A stretch of 42,334 nt of DNA from CAUUCF01 sp963543695 (GCA_963543695.1 CAUUCF010000009.1:1-42334), one strand, 5' to 3'; shown: positions 1 through 8,412, numbered from the stretch's first letter. The notes: generated from the sequence alone by a model not told the origin. Program-made: numbers and translations.

Positions 1-104
1 TCTTGCTCTCAGTATACCTACTTTTTCCCTTTTGAAAAGCTTTTTTTTGATTTTTTTTATATGTCCCTTTTTTTTGACGAAATTACTCCTTACAAATACC
101 TAAA

Positions 105-130
105 AAAACGGTTACATTTTGTACCGTTTT
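105..130 (-). terminator. Rho-independent terminator of the trpS-MGMT unit
   Basis: Read on the minus strand, the arm AAAACGGT (with a short inner AC/GT extension) pairs with ACCGTTTT across an AT-rich loop and is followed directly by a run of T. The hairpin overlaps the last codons and stop of the MGMT-like gene, so the terminator is partly inside the coding sequence, as compact genomes often have it. It would end transcripts coming from trpS. Confidence 0.7.
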
Positions 131-402
131 AAATCAACCTTATCATTTTTTACTATAATCCCTTCTTGCTCTAATTTTTCTCTCTGTTTTTCAATTCCAC
201 CAAAAACAAAACGTTTGGATAACATACCTCGACTATTAACTACTTTATAACATCGATATTGAACCGGATCAGGATTCTGATGCAAAATATTGCCGACAAC
301 CCTTGATAACTCAAAATTACCCAAGTATTCAGCAATTTGTCCATAAGTAACAACTTTACCTACCGGAATTTTCGTTAAAAAACGGTATACTTTATTTTTC
401 AT
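112..402 (-). CDS. MGMT/ATL-family DNA-binding domain protein (alkyltransferase-like)
   Basis: This 96-residue protein is just the C-terminal helix-turn-helix domain of O6-alkylguanine-DNA alkyltransferases, the part that flips and reads damaged guanines. The N-terminal half matches the family (VGKVVTYGQIAEYLG near residues 14-28, then SRVVGNIL). The active-site region is odd. Canonical methyltransferases carry PCHRV, and alkyltransferase-like proteins replace the Cys with Trp or Ala. Here the motif reads RCYKV, so Cys51 is kept but the relay His is Tyr and the Arg is Lys. It may be a weak or non-catalytic damage sensor that hands lesions to nucleotide excision repair; that is inference. It lies 8 bases downstream of trpS and probably shares its transcript. 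Family assignment is firm; activity is not. Confidence 0.85.
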   Translation of the reverse strand: MKNKVYRFLTKIPVGKVVTYGQIAEYLGNFELSRVVGNILHQNPDPVQYRCYKVVNSRGMLSKRFVFGGIEKQREKLEQEGIIVKNDKVDLKRYKM

Positions 403-410
403 TCGTTAAA

Positions 411-1409
411 TCAATGCTTTAACGTTAAATGCATGGCGTCCTTTACTTTCAATAAAGTTTCTTTTCCGATTTTACAAGCCTCTTCCGTCCCCGCGTGGAT
501 AATCTCCGATACTTTTTTCAGATTAGCTTCGTAATAAGCTCGTTTCTGACGGAAAGGTTCTAACAACCCGTTAATACTTTGACTTAATCGCTTTTTGCAA
601 GCTACACATCCGATAGCACCTTTACGACACATTTCACAAATATTATTATAATCATTAGAAGTAAAAACTTGATGATATTTATTCACCATGCAAACTTCTG
701 GATGCCCAACGTCGCTAGCTTTAATCCGTGCTGGATCAGTAATTGCCATTTTGACCTTATCAATAACCACTTCAGCCGAATCCGATAAATAGATCGCATT
801 ACCTAAACTTTTACCCATCTTACTATTGCCGTCTAACCCGACCAAACGAGGACAATTACTTAACAAATGCTGCGGTTCTTTTAAAACCGGTTGATAACCC
901 TCATTAAATCTACGCACTAACTTACGCGTTAATTCCATATGCGGAATTTGATCTTCTCCAACAGGTACCAAATCTGTTGCAAAAGTAGCAATGTCAGCGG
1001 CTTGATTTACCGGATAACCTAAAAAACCGTAAGTTAATTCGTCATATCCATAATTTGCTGCTTCATTTTTAGTCGTCGGATTATGGCGTAAAACGTTTAC
1101 CGTAACTAACATCGATAGAAAAATCGTTAACTCAGCTATATACGGAACTTTTGATTGTAGTACTAGTTTGATTTTATTCGGATCTAAACCCACCGATAAA
1201 TTATCTATTGCTACTTCGTAAATACTATCTTGAATTAATTGCGGTTTCTCAAAATGAGTGGTTAAAGCTTGAATATCAGCAATTAAAATCAAAGTGTCAT
1301 ATTCATTTTGCAATTTAACCCGATTTTGCAAACTACCAATGTAATGACCGATATGTAATCTCCCCGTAGGACGATCACCCGTTAAAATTCTTTTTTTCTC
1401 CGTTAACAT
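411..1409 (-). CDS. trpS: Tryptophanyl-tRNA synthetase (Fe-S-type Cys motif)
   Basis: Class I aminoacyl-tRNA synthetase charging tRNA-Trp in the cytoplasm. The 332 residues have the usual length. The HIGH motif is at residues 19-22 and the KMSKS loop appears as KMGKS near 197-201. After the catalytic fold there are Cys at 240, 261, 268 and 271 (plus 258), giving C-x20-C-x6-C-x2-C. This closely matches the [4Fe-4S] ligand spacing described for Thermotoga maritima TrpRS, where the cluster helps recognise the anticodon, so an Fe-S form is likely here. The gene is first in a two-gene unit with the MGMT-like protein. The 283 bases upstream hold no gene I can see and no convincing promoter. Confidence 0.97.
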   Translation of the reverse strand: MLTEKKRILTGDRPTGRLHIGHYIGSLQNRVKLQNEYDTLILIADIQALTTHFEKPQLIQDSIYEVAIDNLSVGLDPNKIKLVLQSKVPYIAELTIFLSMLVTVNVLRHNPTTKNEAANYGYDELTYGFLGYPVNQAADIATFATDLVPVGEDQIPHMELTRKLVRRFNEGYQPVLKEPQHLLSNCPRLVGLDGNSKMGKSLGNAIYLSDSAEVVIDKVKMAITDPARIKASDVGHPEVCMVNKYHQVFTSNDYNNICEMCRKGAIGCVACKKRLSQSINGLLEPFRQKRAYYEANLKKVSEIIHAGTEEACKIGKETLLKVKDAMHLTLKH

Positions 1410-1692
1410 AATGCAAACTCATTTTAATCTTATTTAATTATCGTTACCATCCAATCTAATTGCTATGAAAATACTGGGTTTACCAACAAAGGATTAATTT
1501 TTAAATTAACCAATCCCTTAATACTCTACATAAACATTTGCCAATTTACCATAACGTTTATATTTTGTGAATTATTCCGTTTAAACTGATAAAATGCTCA
1601 ATTTCTTCTGGTCCTTAAATCAACCGTTTTATTTTAGAATTTTTATAATATTAAAAATTAAACGATCAAAAAATAACGCTTAACTTCTATTT

Positions 1693-2835
1693 CTAATTAA
1701 TGACTTTACAATGGATACTTTCCCAATGGTGACATCCCGGACAACACCAATAAAAACTACGACTACTAAAACCACAAATTTGGCAACAATACTCTTCGGT
1801 TTGCGGAGTCCAATATAAAAATTGCGTTTCAATAGCAGGCCAATAACGTTTTAAATCGATCGTATATCTCACCGCTAAGCGTAAAATTTTTTTCAAGTTC
1901 ACTAAAGATTGAGGCATCATTAAAATTTGCGCCAAAAAATCTTCTGCTTCCGCTTTACTTTGTAATAAAAGCAAACTTTCTATTAAACCTAAGCCTACTA
2001 TTTTTAAATCCTGCTGTCGACATAAATCAACCAATGAATCTAAACAACCAGCTTGCCAGAAATGATTTAATAATTCGGGAAAAACTTCGTCCCAATACGA
2101 AGAAGATTTTTTGAAACCACTGGCTAATATCTTTAATGCTTTATTTTGTTCTGCTTTTTTTAACCACAAACAAGCTAATAAATAGTTACTCCTTACCGAA
2201 GATAATTTCGCTTTAGGCACTTGTTTTAACCAATTTAAACCTTCGTCCCATAACGCTTTATTAAAAGCTTGTTCGGCTAACTCACAATAACAGTGTTCTA
2301 GTACTAAACTTTTATCCTCACCAAATTGTTTAATTAATTGTAAAACAATTTGGATGCTTTTTTCCCATTCTTGCTGAATTTGATACAATTTTAACAATAA
2401 TTCTAACGTTTGTTTTTCTTGGTATTTTAAAGATAATAAAATCGATAACTGTTGTTCTGCTTGGTTGAAAATACCACTCGCTAAATAATCTTCAGCTAAT
2501 TCTAAGTGAGCCTGGCCTAATAACGTTGTCCCTAAATGAGGATAATTAAACAAAGTCTGGTGCACCCTAATGGCTCTTTCTAATTTACCTTGTTTTCTAA
2601 ATAAATTACCTAACGCTAAATAAATTTCTGCCGTGGATACGTTTACTTCTAAAGCTTTCAAAAAAGCATCTACCGCTTGATCGGGTTGTTCATTTAATAA
2701 ATAATTAACACCTAGAAAATATTGAGTTAATGCCGGAGGTGAAGAATTAAGATTTTTTTTTAAAGAATAACGATACCCCCAAAACCAACCTATCCCTAAA
2801 AAAACGATGATTAATAATAAAATTAGCTGTAACAT
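1693..2835 (-). CDS. lapB: LPS assembly protein LapB (TPR/rubredoxin-like)
   Basis: LapB (YciM) is an inner-membrane-anchored cytoplasmic protein. In E. coli it works with FtsH to control LpxC turnover and so balances lipopolysaccharide against phospholipid. At 380 residues it matches the usual ~389. One N-terminal membrane helix (about residues 2-24) is followed by TPR-like helical repeats (for example around 40-100) and a C-terminal rubredoxin-type metal site with Cys pairs 351/354 and 365/368. It directly follows lapA, the conserved order, and the two abut without a gap. Its presence implies regulated LpxC turnover, hence an LPS- or lipid A-containing outer membrane. No clear terminator was seen after the stop. 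Confidence 0.93.
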   Translation of the reverse strand: MLQLILLLIIVFLGIGWFWGYRYSLKKNLNSSPPALTQYFLGVNYLLNEQPDQAVDAFLKALEVNVSTAEIYLALGNLFRKQGKLERAIRVHQTLFNYPHLGTTLLGQAHLELAEDYLASGIFNQAEQQLSILLSLKYQEKQTLELLLKLYQIQQEWEKSIQIVLQLIKQFGEDKSLVLEHCYCELAEQAFNKALWDEGLNWLKQVPKAKLSSVRSNYLLACLWLKKAEQNKALKILASGFKKSSSYWDEVFPELLNHFWQAGCLDSLVDLCRQQDLKIVGLGLIESLLLLQSKAEAEDFLAQILMMPQSLVNLKKILRLAVRYTIDLKRYWPAIETQFLYWTPQTEEYCCQICGFSSRSFYWCCPGCHHWESIHCKVIN

Positions 2836-3126
2836 CTATTTTTCGAAAGGAAAAATATCCGCTTGTTTCGCCGAATTATTAACGATAGCTTTAATTTTCA
2901 ATTTTAATTTAAAATTTTCGTGTTTTAAAACTAACCAAGAGATCAAAGAAGAAGCTAGCCCGATTAAAACACCTAACGCTAATACAACTACTAACAATAA
3001 AGACAATCGAATATCAATTTCTCCCCAAAAATAATTAAAATGTACTATTTGAGCATTTAATGCAGCAAAAGAAAGACCAGTCAAAACTAAAAATAACAAA
3101 AAAATATTATAAATAATTAATAACAT
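2836..3126 (-). CDS. lapA: LapA-family inner-membrane protein
   Basis: This 96-residue protein has two membrane segments (about residues 3-22 and 42-66) joined by the short motif VHFNYFWGEIDIRLSLLL, which is typical of the LapA/YciS (DUF1049) family. It ends in a charged cytoplasmic tail. LapA partners LapB in coordinating LPS assembly. It sits between rpsA and lapB as in other gammaproteobacteria, except that the usual ihfB between rpsA and lapA is absent. A perfect stem-loop lies in the gap to rpsA. Confidence 0.9.
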   Translation of the reverse strand: MLLIIYNIFLLFLVLTGLSFAALNAQIVHFNYFWGEIDIRLSLLLVVVLALGVLIGLASSLISWLVLKHENFKLKLKIKAIVNNSAKQADIFPFEK

Positions 3127-3148
3127 ATTTTTCTACCCTATTTAGTAC

Positions 3149-3176
3149 CCGCTATTATCAACATTAATAATAGCGG
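3149..3176 (-). repeat. Perfect 10-bp intercistronic stem-loop between rpsA and lapA
   Basis: CCGCTATTAT (3149-3158) is perfectly complementary to ATAATAGCGG (3167-3176) with an 8-base loop. It sits just after the rpsA stop and before the lapA start. No T-run follows on the minus strand, so it looks more like an attenuating or mRNA-stabilising hairpin than a full terminator. It could lower lapAB expression relative to the abundant S1 message; that is inference. Confidence 0.6.
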
Positions 3177-3189
3177 AAACATCGTTCTG

Positions 3190-4839
3190 TTAATCTTGTT
3201 CCATTTGCTGTTTTAGTAAATCTCCTAACTGAGTATTCACCGGAGCGTTATCTTCTCCTAACTCTGGTTGTAACTCACGAATGGACAAGTTAATGACTCT
3301 ATTTTTCTTATCTACTCCTAAAACCTTAGCTTCAATACGATCACCTACTTGCAAGAAGTCATTTACATCTCGTACTTTAGCTCTACTAACTTCTAAGGCT
3401 TTAATTTTACCGATAAAATCACCTTCTAAAGCAATCGTTGCAAATTTAGGGTCAACTTCGGTCACTTCACCACTAACCACACTCCCTTTCGGATGATTTT
3501 CTAAATAATCGCTATAGACGTCTTGTTCTAATTGTTTAATTCCCAAAGAAATTCTTTCTCGTTCTGCGTCAATAGCTAAAATTACCGCTTCAATTTCTTG
3601 ACCTTTACGGTAATTACGTAAGATTTTCTCTCCCGATTCGTTCCAAGATAAGTCTGACAAATGGACTAACCCGTCAATATTACCGTCTAAACCGACAAAA
3701 ATTCCAAAGTCAGTAATGGATCTAATTGCTCCGGTAATTTTATCTCCTTTGTTGTGATTTAACGCATATTCTTTCCAAGGATTTTGTTTACATTGTTTAA
3801 TTCCTAAGGAAATACGTCGACGTTCCTCGTCTACTTCTAAAACCATTACTTCTACTTCTTCGTTCAAAGTAACTACTTTACTAGGATGTAAGTTCTTATT
3901 AGTCCAATTTAATTCAGACATATGAACTAACCCCTCAATCCCGTTTTCGATTTCGATAAAACAGCCGTAATCGGTAATGTTCGTCACTTTACCGAACAGA
4001 CGAGTACCAACCGGATAACGACGACTGATATCTTTCCACGGATCCTCAACTAATTGTTTCAAGCCTAAGGAAACACGACATTTATCCTGATCGTATTTTA
4101 ATACTTTCACTTTTAACTCTTGTCCTAAAGAAAGAACTTCGTTTGGATGTCGAATACGACGCCAAGAAATATCGGTAATATGCAATAAACCGTCAATTCC
4201 TCCTAAGTCAACGAAAACTCCGTAATCGGTCAAATTTTTCACCGTACCCGTTAATTCTGCTCCTTCATAAATGGTACTTAGTAAAGCATCTCGTTCTGGA
4301 GTACTTTCCGCCATTAACGCCGCGCGACGTGATAAAACTACGTTATTTTGATTTTTATCGATTTTAATAATTTTGAAGTCTAAATCTTGCCCTTCAATAG
4401 ACGTTTGTTCTTTAATCGGTTTAATATCCACCAAAGAACCAGGCAAGAAAGCTTTAATTTTATCTATTTCTACCGTAAAACCACCCCGTACACGTTCTAT
4501 TACTTTACCATGTACTAAAGTACCACGTTCGTACGCTGCTTCTAATTCTTTCCAAACGGTAATTTTTTTCGCCATTTCTCTCGAAAAAATCGTACGACCA
4601 TTCCCATCTTCAAAAGCTTCTAAATAAACTTCAACGCTATCACCAATTTGAACTTCTAGTTGGTTATCTCGGTCTTTAAATTCTTCGATTGAAACGTAAG
4701 ATTCTGATTTTGTTCCTGGAGAATATAAAATCACAAAATCAGGAGTAATATCGATCACTTCTGCTAAACGTACTACACCTGTTTTAAAGTCTAAACCCTC
4801 TACCTCTTCTGCAAACAATTTTGCAAAGCTTTCTGCCAT
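3190..4839 (-). CDS. rpsA: 30S ribosomal protein S1
   Basis: S1 binds mRNA leaders on the 30S subunit and helps start translation of structured or weak-SD messages. The 549 residues (E. coli 557) hold six OB-fold S1 repeats. The first two bind the ribosome; the later four are recognisable from repeated motifs such as GxVxxITDYGxFVxL, GLLHITDISW, GLVHMSELNW and GLVHLSDLSW, each ending in RISLGIKQ-like strands. The start MAESFAKLF matches the family N-terminus. It follows cmk by 50 bases, which hold a plausible promoter and a 7-bp inverted repeat. Confidence 0.98.
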   Translation of the reverse strand: MAESFAKLFAEEVEGLDFKTGVVRLAEVIDITPDFVILYSPGTKSESYVSIEEFKDRDNQLEVQIGDSVEVYLEAFEDGNGRTIFSREMAKKITVWKELEAAYERGTLVHGKVIERVRGGFTVEIDKIKAFLPGSLVDIKPIKEQTSIEGQDLDFKIIKIDKNQNNVVLSRRAALMAESTPERDALLSTIYEGAELTGTVKNLTDYGVFVDLGGIDGLLHITDISWRRIRHPNEVLSLGQELKVKVLKYDQDKCRVSLGLKQLVEDPWKDISRRYPVGTRLFGKVTNITDYGCFIEIENGIEGLVHMSELNWTNKNLHPSKVVTLNEEVEVMVLEVDEERRRISLGIKQCKQNPWKEYALNHNKGDKITGAIRSITDFGIFVGLDGNIDGLVHLSDLSWNESGEKILRNYRKGQEIEAVILAIDAERERISLGIKQLEQDVYSDYLENHPKGSVVSGEVTEVDPKFATIALEGDFIGKIKALEVSRAKVRDVNDFLQVGDRIEAKVLGVDKKNRVINLSIRELQPELGEDNAPVNTQLGDLLKQQMEQD

Positions 4840-4854
4840 AATAAATACCTAAAA

Positions 4855-4884
4855 TCTATATTCCAAGTAATATAGGACTGTCAT
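4855..4884 (-). promoter_or_regulatory. Possible rpsA promoter with overlapping inverted repeat
   Basis: On the minus strand ATGACA (4879-4884) and TATAGA (4855-4860) are separated by 18 bases, a fair sigma-70 match. A perfect inverted repeat, CTATATT-n6-AATATAG (4856-4875), overlaps the -10. rpsA transcription from inside the gyrA-cmk unit would be normal, since E. coli also has promoters there. The fit is moderate in an AT-rich background. Confidence 0.4.
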
Positions 4885-4889
4885 TAAAA

Positions 4890-5555
4890 TTAAATACGTT
4901 TTTTAACGTACTCCCCAATCTGCTGCAATACTTCATCGATCGTTAACTTGGTCGTATCAATTACCAATGCAACAGCATCTATTTTTAAAGGAGCAATTTT
5001 ACGTTGACTATCTTGTAAATCGCGGTTAAAAAGTTCCTCCTCTAACTGCTGTACATTAACATCAACTCCTTCGGCTTGCAACTGAATTTTTCTCCTTTTA
5101 ACCCGTTCTGCTAAAGTAGCATTAAGGTAAATTTTAAATTCTGCATCGGGAAAAACTACCGTACTCATATCTCTCCCGTCAGCCACTAATCCCGGCATTT
5201 TTCTAAAATTTCGCTGTAATGCCAGCAGATTTTGCCTCACTAAAGGATAACAAGCAATAACACTGGCTATTTTAGCCACTTTCGGAAGGCGAATTTCATT
5301 ACTTATTTCAACTCCGTTACACCATAATTTCCCGTTTTGAAAAAATACTTCTAAATCTGCCGCCTTTTCAGAAACAAACCGTTCGTCTAAATATCGTTCA
5401 TTAACTAAATAAGCTAACGATCGATAAATAGCTCCACTATCTAAATAATGCCACGATAATTTTTTTGCCAAAAGAAGCCCAATGGTCCCTTTCCCGGAGC
5501 CACTCGGACCATCAATCGTTAAAACAGGGACAGTTTGTTCATAAACTTTCTTCAT
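4890..5555 (-). CDS. cmk: Cytidylate kinase
   Basis: Phosphorylates CMP and dCMP with ATP, feeding RNA, DNA and CDP-lipid synthesis. The 221 residues match the family. The P-loop GPSGSGKGT is near residues 17-25, and the NMP-binding and lid parts are recognisable from DSGAIYR (about 40) and VADGRDMSTVVFPDA (about 124-138). The gene overlaps the end of gyrA by 17 bases. In relatives the serC-pheA-aroA block usually lies between these genes, so the direct overlap looks like the result of a deletion. cmk then leads into rpsA, the conserved order. Confidence 0.97.
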   Translation of the reverse strand: MKKVYEQTVPVLTIDGPSGSGKGTIGLLLAKKLSWHYLDSGAIYRSLAYLVNERYLDERFVSEKAADLEVFFQNGKLWCNGVEISNEIRLPKVAKIASVIACYPLVRQNLLALQRNFRKMPGLVADGRDMSTVVFPDAEFKIYLNATLAERVKRRKIQLQAEGVDVNVQQLEEELFNRDLQDSQRKIAPLKIDAVALVIDTTKLTIDEVLQQIGEYVKKRI

Positions 5556-8028
5556 AAGGAATTTTTTGAATCGCCGCTAATTTTTCCGTATTAGATAAAG
5601 TAATTAACCGTACCCCTTGAGTATTACGACCAATTACCGAAATTTCCGCCACGTTAATTCTCACCAAAGTACCCTGGTTTGTAATTAACATGACTTCCCC
5701 TTCTGGTTCTACTAAACGTGCTCCTATTACTTTACCGTTACGTTGATTTACCTGAATCGAAATGACCCCTTGCCCCCCACGGTAAGTTTTAGAAAAATCT
5801 TCCACTGCGGTCCGTTTACCGTAACCTTCTTCCGTAGCAATTAAGATTTCCTGTTCTTTACCTACAACGGCTAAAGCGATCACTCGTTGGCCACTTTGTA
5901 ATTGCATTCCTTTGACGCCTCTCGCCGAACGACTAATTGGACGCGCCAATTCTTCAGTAAATCGAACGGCTTTACCCGCATCACTAAATAATATAATTTC
6001 TTGTTGACCATCAGTAATCGCCGCTCCAATTAAAAAATCTCCGGCATCTAAATTAATCGCAATAATCCCACTAGCACGCGAACGAGCAAAAGCCGTTAAC
6101 ACCGTTTTCTTGACTACCCCATATGCCGTAGCCATAAAAATAAAATGCTCTTCATCATAACTTTTTACCGGTAAAATAGTATTAATTACTTCTCCGGCTT
6201 CCAAATTCAAGAAATTAACTAAAGGACGTCCTTTAGAAATTCTACTCCCACGTGGCAAACGGTATACTTTAATCCAATGTACTTTCCCTAAATTTGTAAA
6301 ACATAGTAAAGTATCGTGAGTATTCGCTACGACTAAATGTTCAATAAAGTCTTCTTCTTTCATCGAAGCGGCTATTTTCCCTTTTCCACCACGATGCTGT
6401 GCCCGATAATCATCTAAAGCTTGTATTTTACCGTACCCTTCGTGGGAAATAGTAGCCACTACCATTTCAGCTGGAATTAAATCTTCATCGGTAAAATCGC
6501 CGGTAGCCTGAATAATTTCCGTTAAACGCTGATCCCCAAATAATTTTTTTACTTCTAATAATTCTTTACGTACGATGTTCATTAAGCGATGAACATCACT
6601 TAAATTAAGGTTAATTTCTTCAATCAAAGCGATTAAATTACGGTATTCATTTAAAATCTTATCTTGTTCTAGCCCCGTTAAACGCTGCAATTTTAAATCC
6701 AAAATGGCTTGAGCTTGAATCTCGGTTAATTGATAAAAAATTTCCTCCCCCGTTTTATTTACCGCCGTTCTTAATAAAGCTAAAATCGACATCGCTTTCC
6801 ATTGTCTACTTAACAAAGCTTCCTTTGCTAAAGCTGGACTCTTAGCTTCTTTAATTAAACTAATCATCGCATCGATATTATTTAAAGCAATGTTTAAACC
6901 TTCTAAAATATGTGCTCTAGCTTGAGCCTGCTTTAGTTCAAATAAGCTTCTTCTCGTAATTACTTCTCTACGGTGCGCTAAAAAAGCATCTAAAATAGCT
7001 CTTAAACTTAAGACTTTAGGTTGGCCATGGTCTAAAGCGATCATGTTAATACCAAAAGTAACCTGCATAGGAGTATTAATAAATAAATTATTTAAAACTA
7101 TTTCGGCATTCTCCCCTTTTCTCAGTTCGATCACTACCCGAATACCTTCTTTGTCTGATTCGTCTCGAATACCGGTGATCCCTTCTAACCTCTTATCCCT
7201 GACTAATTCTACGATTTTCTCAATCATCTTAGCTTTATTAACCTGATAAGGAATTTCGGTTACAATAATAGCTTGACGGTCATTTCCTATCGTTTCAAAT
7301 TGCGTACGAGCACGTAAATAAATTTTGCCTTTACCGGTACGGTAAGCTTGCTCTATTTCGCCACGACCGTTAATAATCCCGGCCGTAGGGAAATCTGGTC
7401 CCGGTAAAATTTTCAATAGTTCTTCAAAACTTAAATCTGGATTATCAATTAAAGCTACGCACGCATCAATCACTTCACTTAAATTATGAGGAGGAATGTT
7501 AGTAGCCATCCCGACCGCAATTCCAGAAGTACCGTTAACTAATAAATTAGGAAAAGCAGCAGGTAAAACTTGAGGAATTTGCTCGGTTTCATCGTAATTA
7601 GGGACAAAATCTACCGTATCTTTCTCTAAACCTTCTAATAAAAAATGTCCAATTTTAGCTAAACGAATTTCCGTATAACGCATGGCCGCTGCAGAATCAC
7701 CGTCAATGGAACCAAAATTTCCTTGCCCATCAACCAGCGGATAACGTAAAGAAAAATCCTGCGCCATCCTAACGATTGTTTCGTAAACTGCAGAATCCCC
7801 ATGAGGATGATATTTACCAATTACGTCACCAACAATACGAGCTGATTTCTTGTAAGGTTTATTGTAATCGTTACCCAGTTCACGCATCGCAAACAATACT
7901 CGGCGATGTACTGGCTTCAAACCATCACGCACGTCAGGTAAAGCACGACTAATAATTACACTCATCGCATAATCTAAATAAGACTGCTTCATCTCTTCTT
8001 CAATAGTAACTGGTGTTATTTCGTACAT
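5539..8028 (-). CDS. gyrA: DNA gyrase subunit A
   Basis: The breakage-reunion subunit of gyrase, which with GyrB introduces negative supercoils. The N-terminal winged-helix/tower domain contains HRRVLFAM and KSARIVGDVIGKYHPHGD, with catalytic Tyr118 in MRYTEIRL. The C-terminal beta-pinwheel carries a GyrA box reading QHRGGKG (canonical QRRGGKG). At 829 residues it is about 45 shorter than E. coli GyrA, mostly by loss of the acidic C-terminal tail. In the quinolone-resistance region, Ser79 (E. coli Ser83) is the wild-type residue and Glu83 stands where E. coli has Asp87. The SRP RNA gene starts about 100 bases away on the other strand, so this is a divergent intergenic region. Confidence 0.98.
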   Translation of the reverse strand: MYEITPVTIEEEMKQSYLDYAMSVIISRALPDVRDGLKPVHRRVLFAMRELGNDYNKPYKKSARIVGDVIGKYHPHGDSAVYETIVRMAQDFSLRYPLVDGQGNFGSIDGDSAAAMRYTEIRLAKIGHFLLEGLEKDTVDFVPNYDETEQIPQVLPAAFPNLLVNGTSGIAVGMATNIPPHNLSEVIDACVALIDNPDLSFEELLKILPGPDFPTAGIINGRGEIEQAYRTGKGKIYLRARTQFETIGNDRQAIIVTEIPYQVNKAKMIEKIVELVRDKRLEGITGIRDESDKEGIRVVIELRKGENAEIVLNNLFINTPMQVTFGINMIALDHGQPKVLSLRAILDAFLAHRREVITRRSLFELKQAQARAHILEGLNIALNNIDAMISLIKEAKSPALAKEALLSRQWKAMSILALLRTAVNKTGEEIFYQLTEIQAQAILDLKLQRLTGLEQDKILNEYRNLIALIEEINLNLSDVHRLMNIVRKELLEVKKLFGDQRLTEIIQATGDFTDEDLIPAEMVVATISHEGYGKIQALDDYRAQHRGGKGKIAASMKEEDFIEHLVVANTHDTLLCFTNLGKVHWIKVYRLPRGSRISKGRPLVNFLNLEAGEVINTILPVKSYDEEHFIFMATAYGVVKKTVLTAFARSRASGIIAINLDAGDFLIGAAITDGQQEIILFSDAGKAVRFTEELARPISRSARGVKGMQLQSGQRVIALAVVGKEQEILIATEEGYGKRTAVEDFSKTYRGGQGVISIQVNQRNGKVIGARLVEPEGEVMLITNQGTLVRINVAEISVIGRNTQGVRLITLSNTEKLAAIQKIPYEESL

Positions 8029-8093
8029 TTTTTTACCAAATTTTTAAAACAGCTATTAAATTACTACAAACTTCGCTAAGTTACAATAATCCG

Positions 8094-8122
8094 TTGCTTT
8101 TTAATTCTATTTTTGCTACTCT
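8094..8122 (+). promoter_or_regulatory. Promoter of the SRP RNA gene
   Basis: TTGCTT (8094-8099) and TACTCT (8117-8122) are 17 bases apart. The predicted start, about 7 bases further on, falls at the base of the closing helix of the SRP RNA, which supports the assignment. Confidence 0.5.
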
Positions 8123-8126
8123 GTAG

Positions 8127-8236
8127 ATGCTACTTATTGGCTCTTTTTTGACGCTATTTTACAAACCCCGTCAGGTTCGGAAGAAAGCAGCGGTAGTAAG
8201 AGATGCGGGTAATGAAGTAAGCTAATCGGTAGCATT
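8127..8236 (+). ncRNA. ffs: Signal recognition particle 4.5S RNA
   Basis: The conserved apical domain is present around 8167-8210: GTCAGGTTCGGAAG with the GGAA tetraloop, then AAGCAGC forming the asymmetric internal loop that binds Ffh. The ends close into a long hairpin: GATGCTAC near 8126-8133 pairs with GTAGCATT near 8229-8236, and TTGGCT pairs with AGCTAA further in. The length of about 110 nt is the bacterial short-SRP form. It works with Ffh and FtsY in co-translational membrane targeting. Ends are inferred from the helix and may be off by a few bases. No strong terminator hairpin was seen directly after it. Confidence 0.9.
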
Positions 8237-8305
8237 TGAATCTTTAATCTTTTTGATCGATTAATTCACAAAATCTTAGCCGTTTATCCTGTAGAAGTTT
8301 ATTTT

Positions 8306-8324
8306 TTAACCATAAGATGGTTAA
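8306..8324. repeat. 19-bp palindrome upstream of the CaaX-protein gene
   Basis: TTAACCAT-aag-ATGGTTAA is a perfect 8-bp inverted repeat with a 3-base centre. It lies about 60 bases upstream of the -35 box of the gene at 8445 and about 70 bases after the SRP RNA. It could be a dimeric regulator site for the downstream gene, or a weak hairpin ending the SRP transcript; no T-run follows. Confidence 0.45.
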
Positions 8325-8383
8325 TAATTATATCGAAATTTACTTACATAATTTTAATTCTTAAAAATATTATAATAAAATTA

Positions 8384-8412
8384 TTGATTATTAAACGTAA
8401 ATTATTTATTAT
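8384..8412 (+). promoter_or_regulatory. Promoter of the 503-residue CaaX protein gene
   Basis: TTGATT (8384-8389) and TATTAT (8407-8412) are separated by exactly 17 bases. The predicted start site near 8419 leaves a ~26-base leader carrying AGGA at 8436-8439, five bases before the ATG. It supports independent transcription of this solitary plus-strand gene. Confidence 0.5.

Noticed and set aside
1410..1692. Possible tRNA or small RNA in the trpS-lapB gap
   Set aside because: No cloverleaf, T-loop signature or strong hairpin was found; just AT-rich sequence.
2807..3034. Plus-strand open frame across the lapA/lapB junction
   Set aside because: It lies antisense to two well-supported membrane-protein genes; low-complexity translation and no SD.
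7043..7246. Plus-strand open frame inside gyrA
   Set aside because: Antisense shadow of a conserved gyrA region, no SD or family match.
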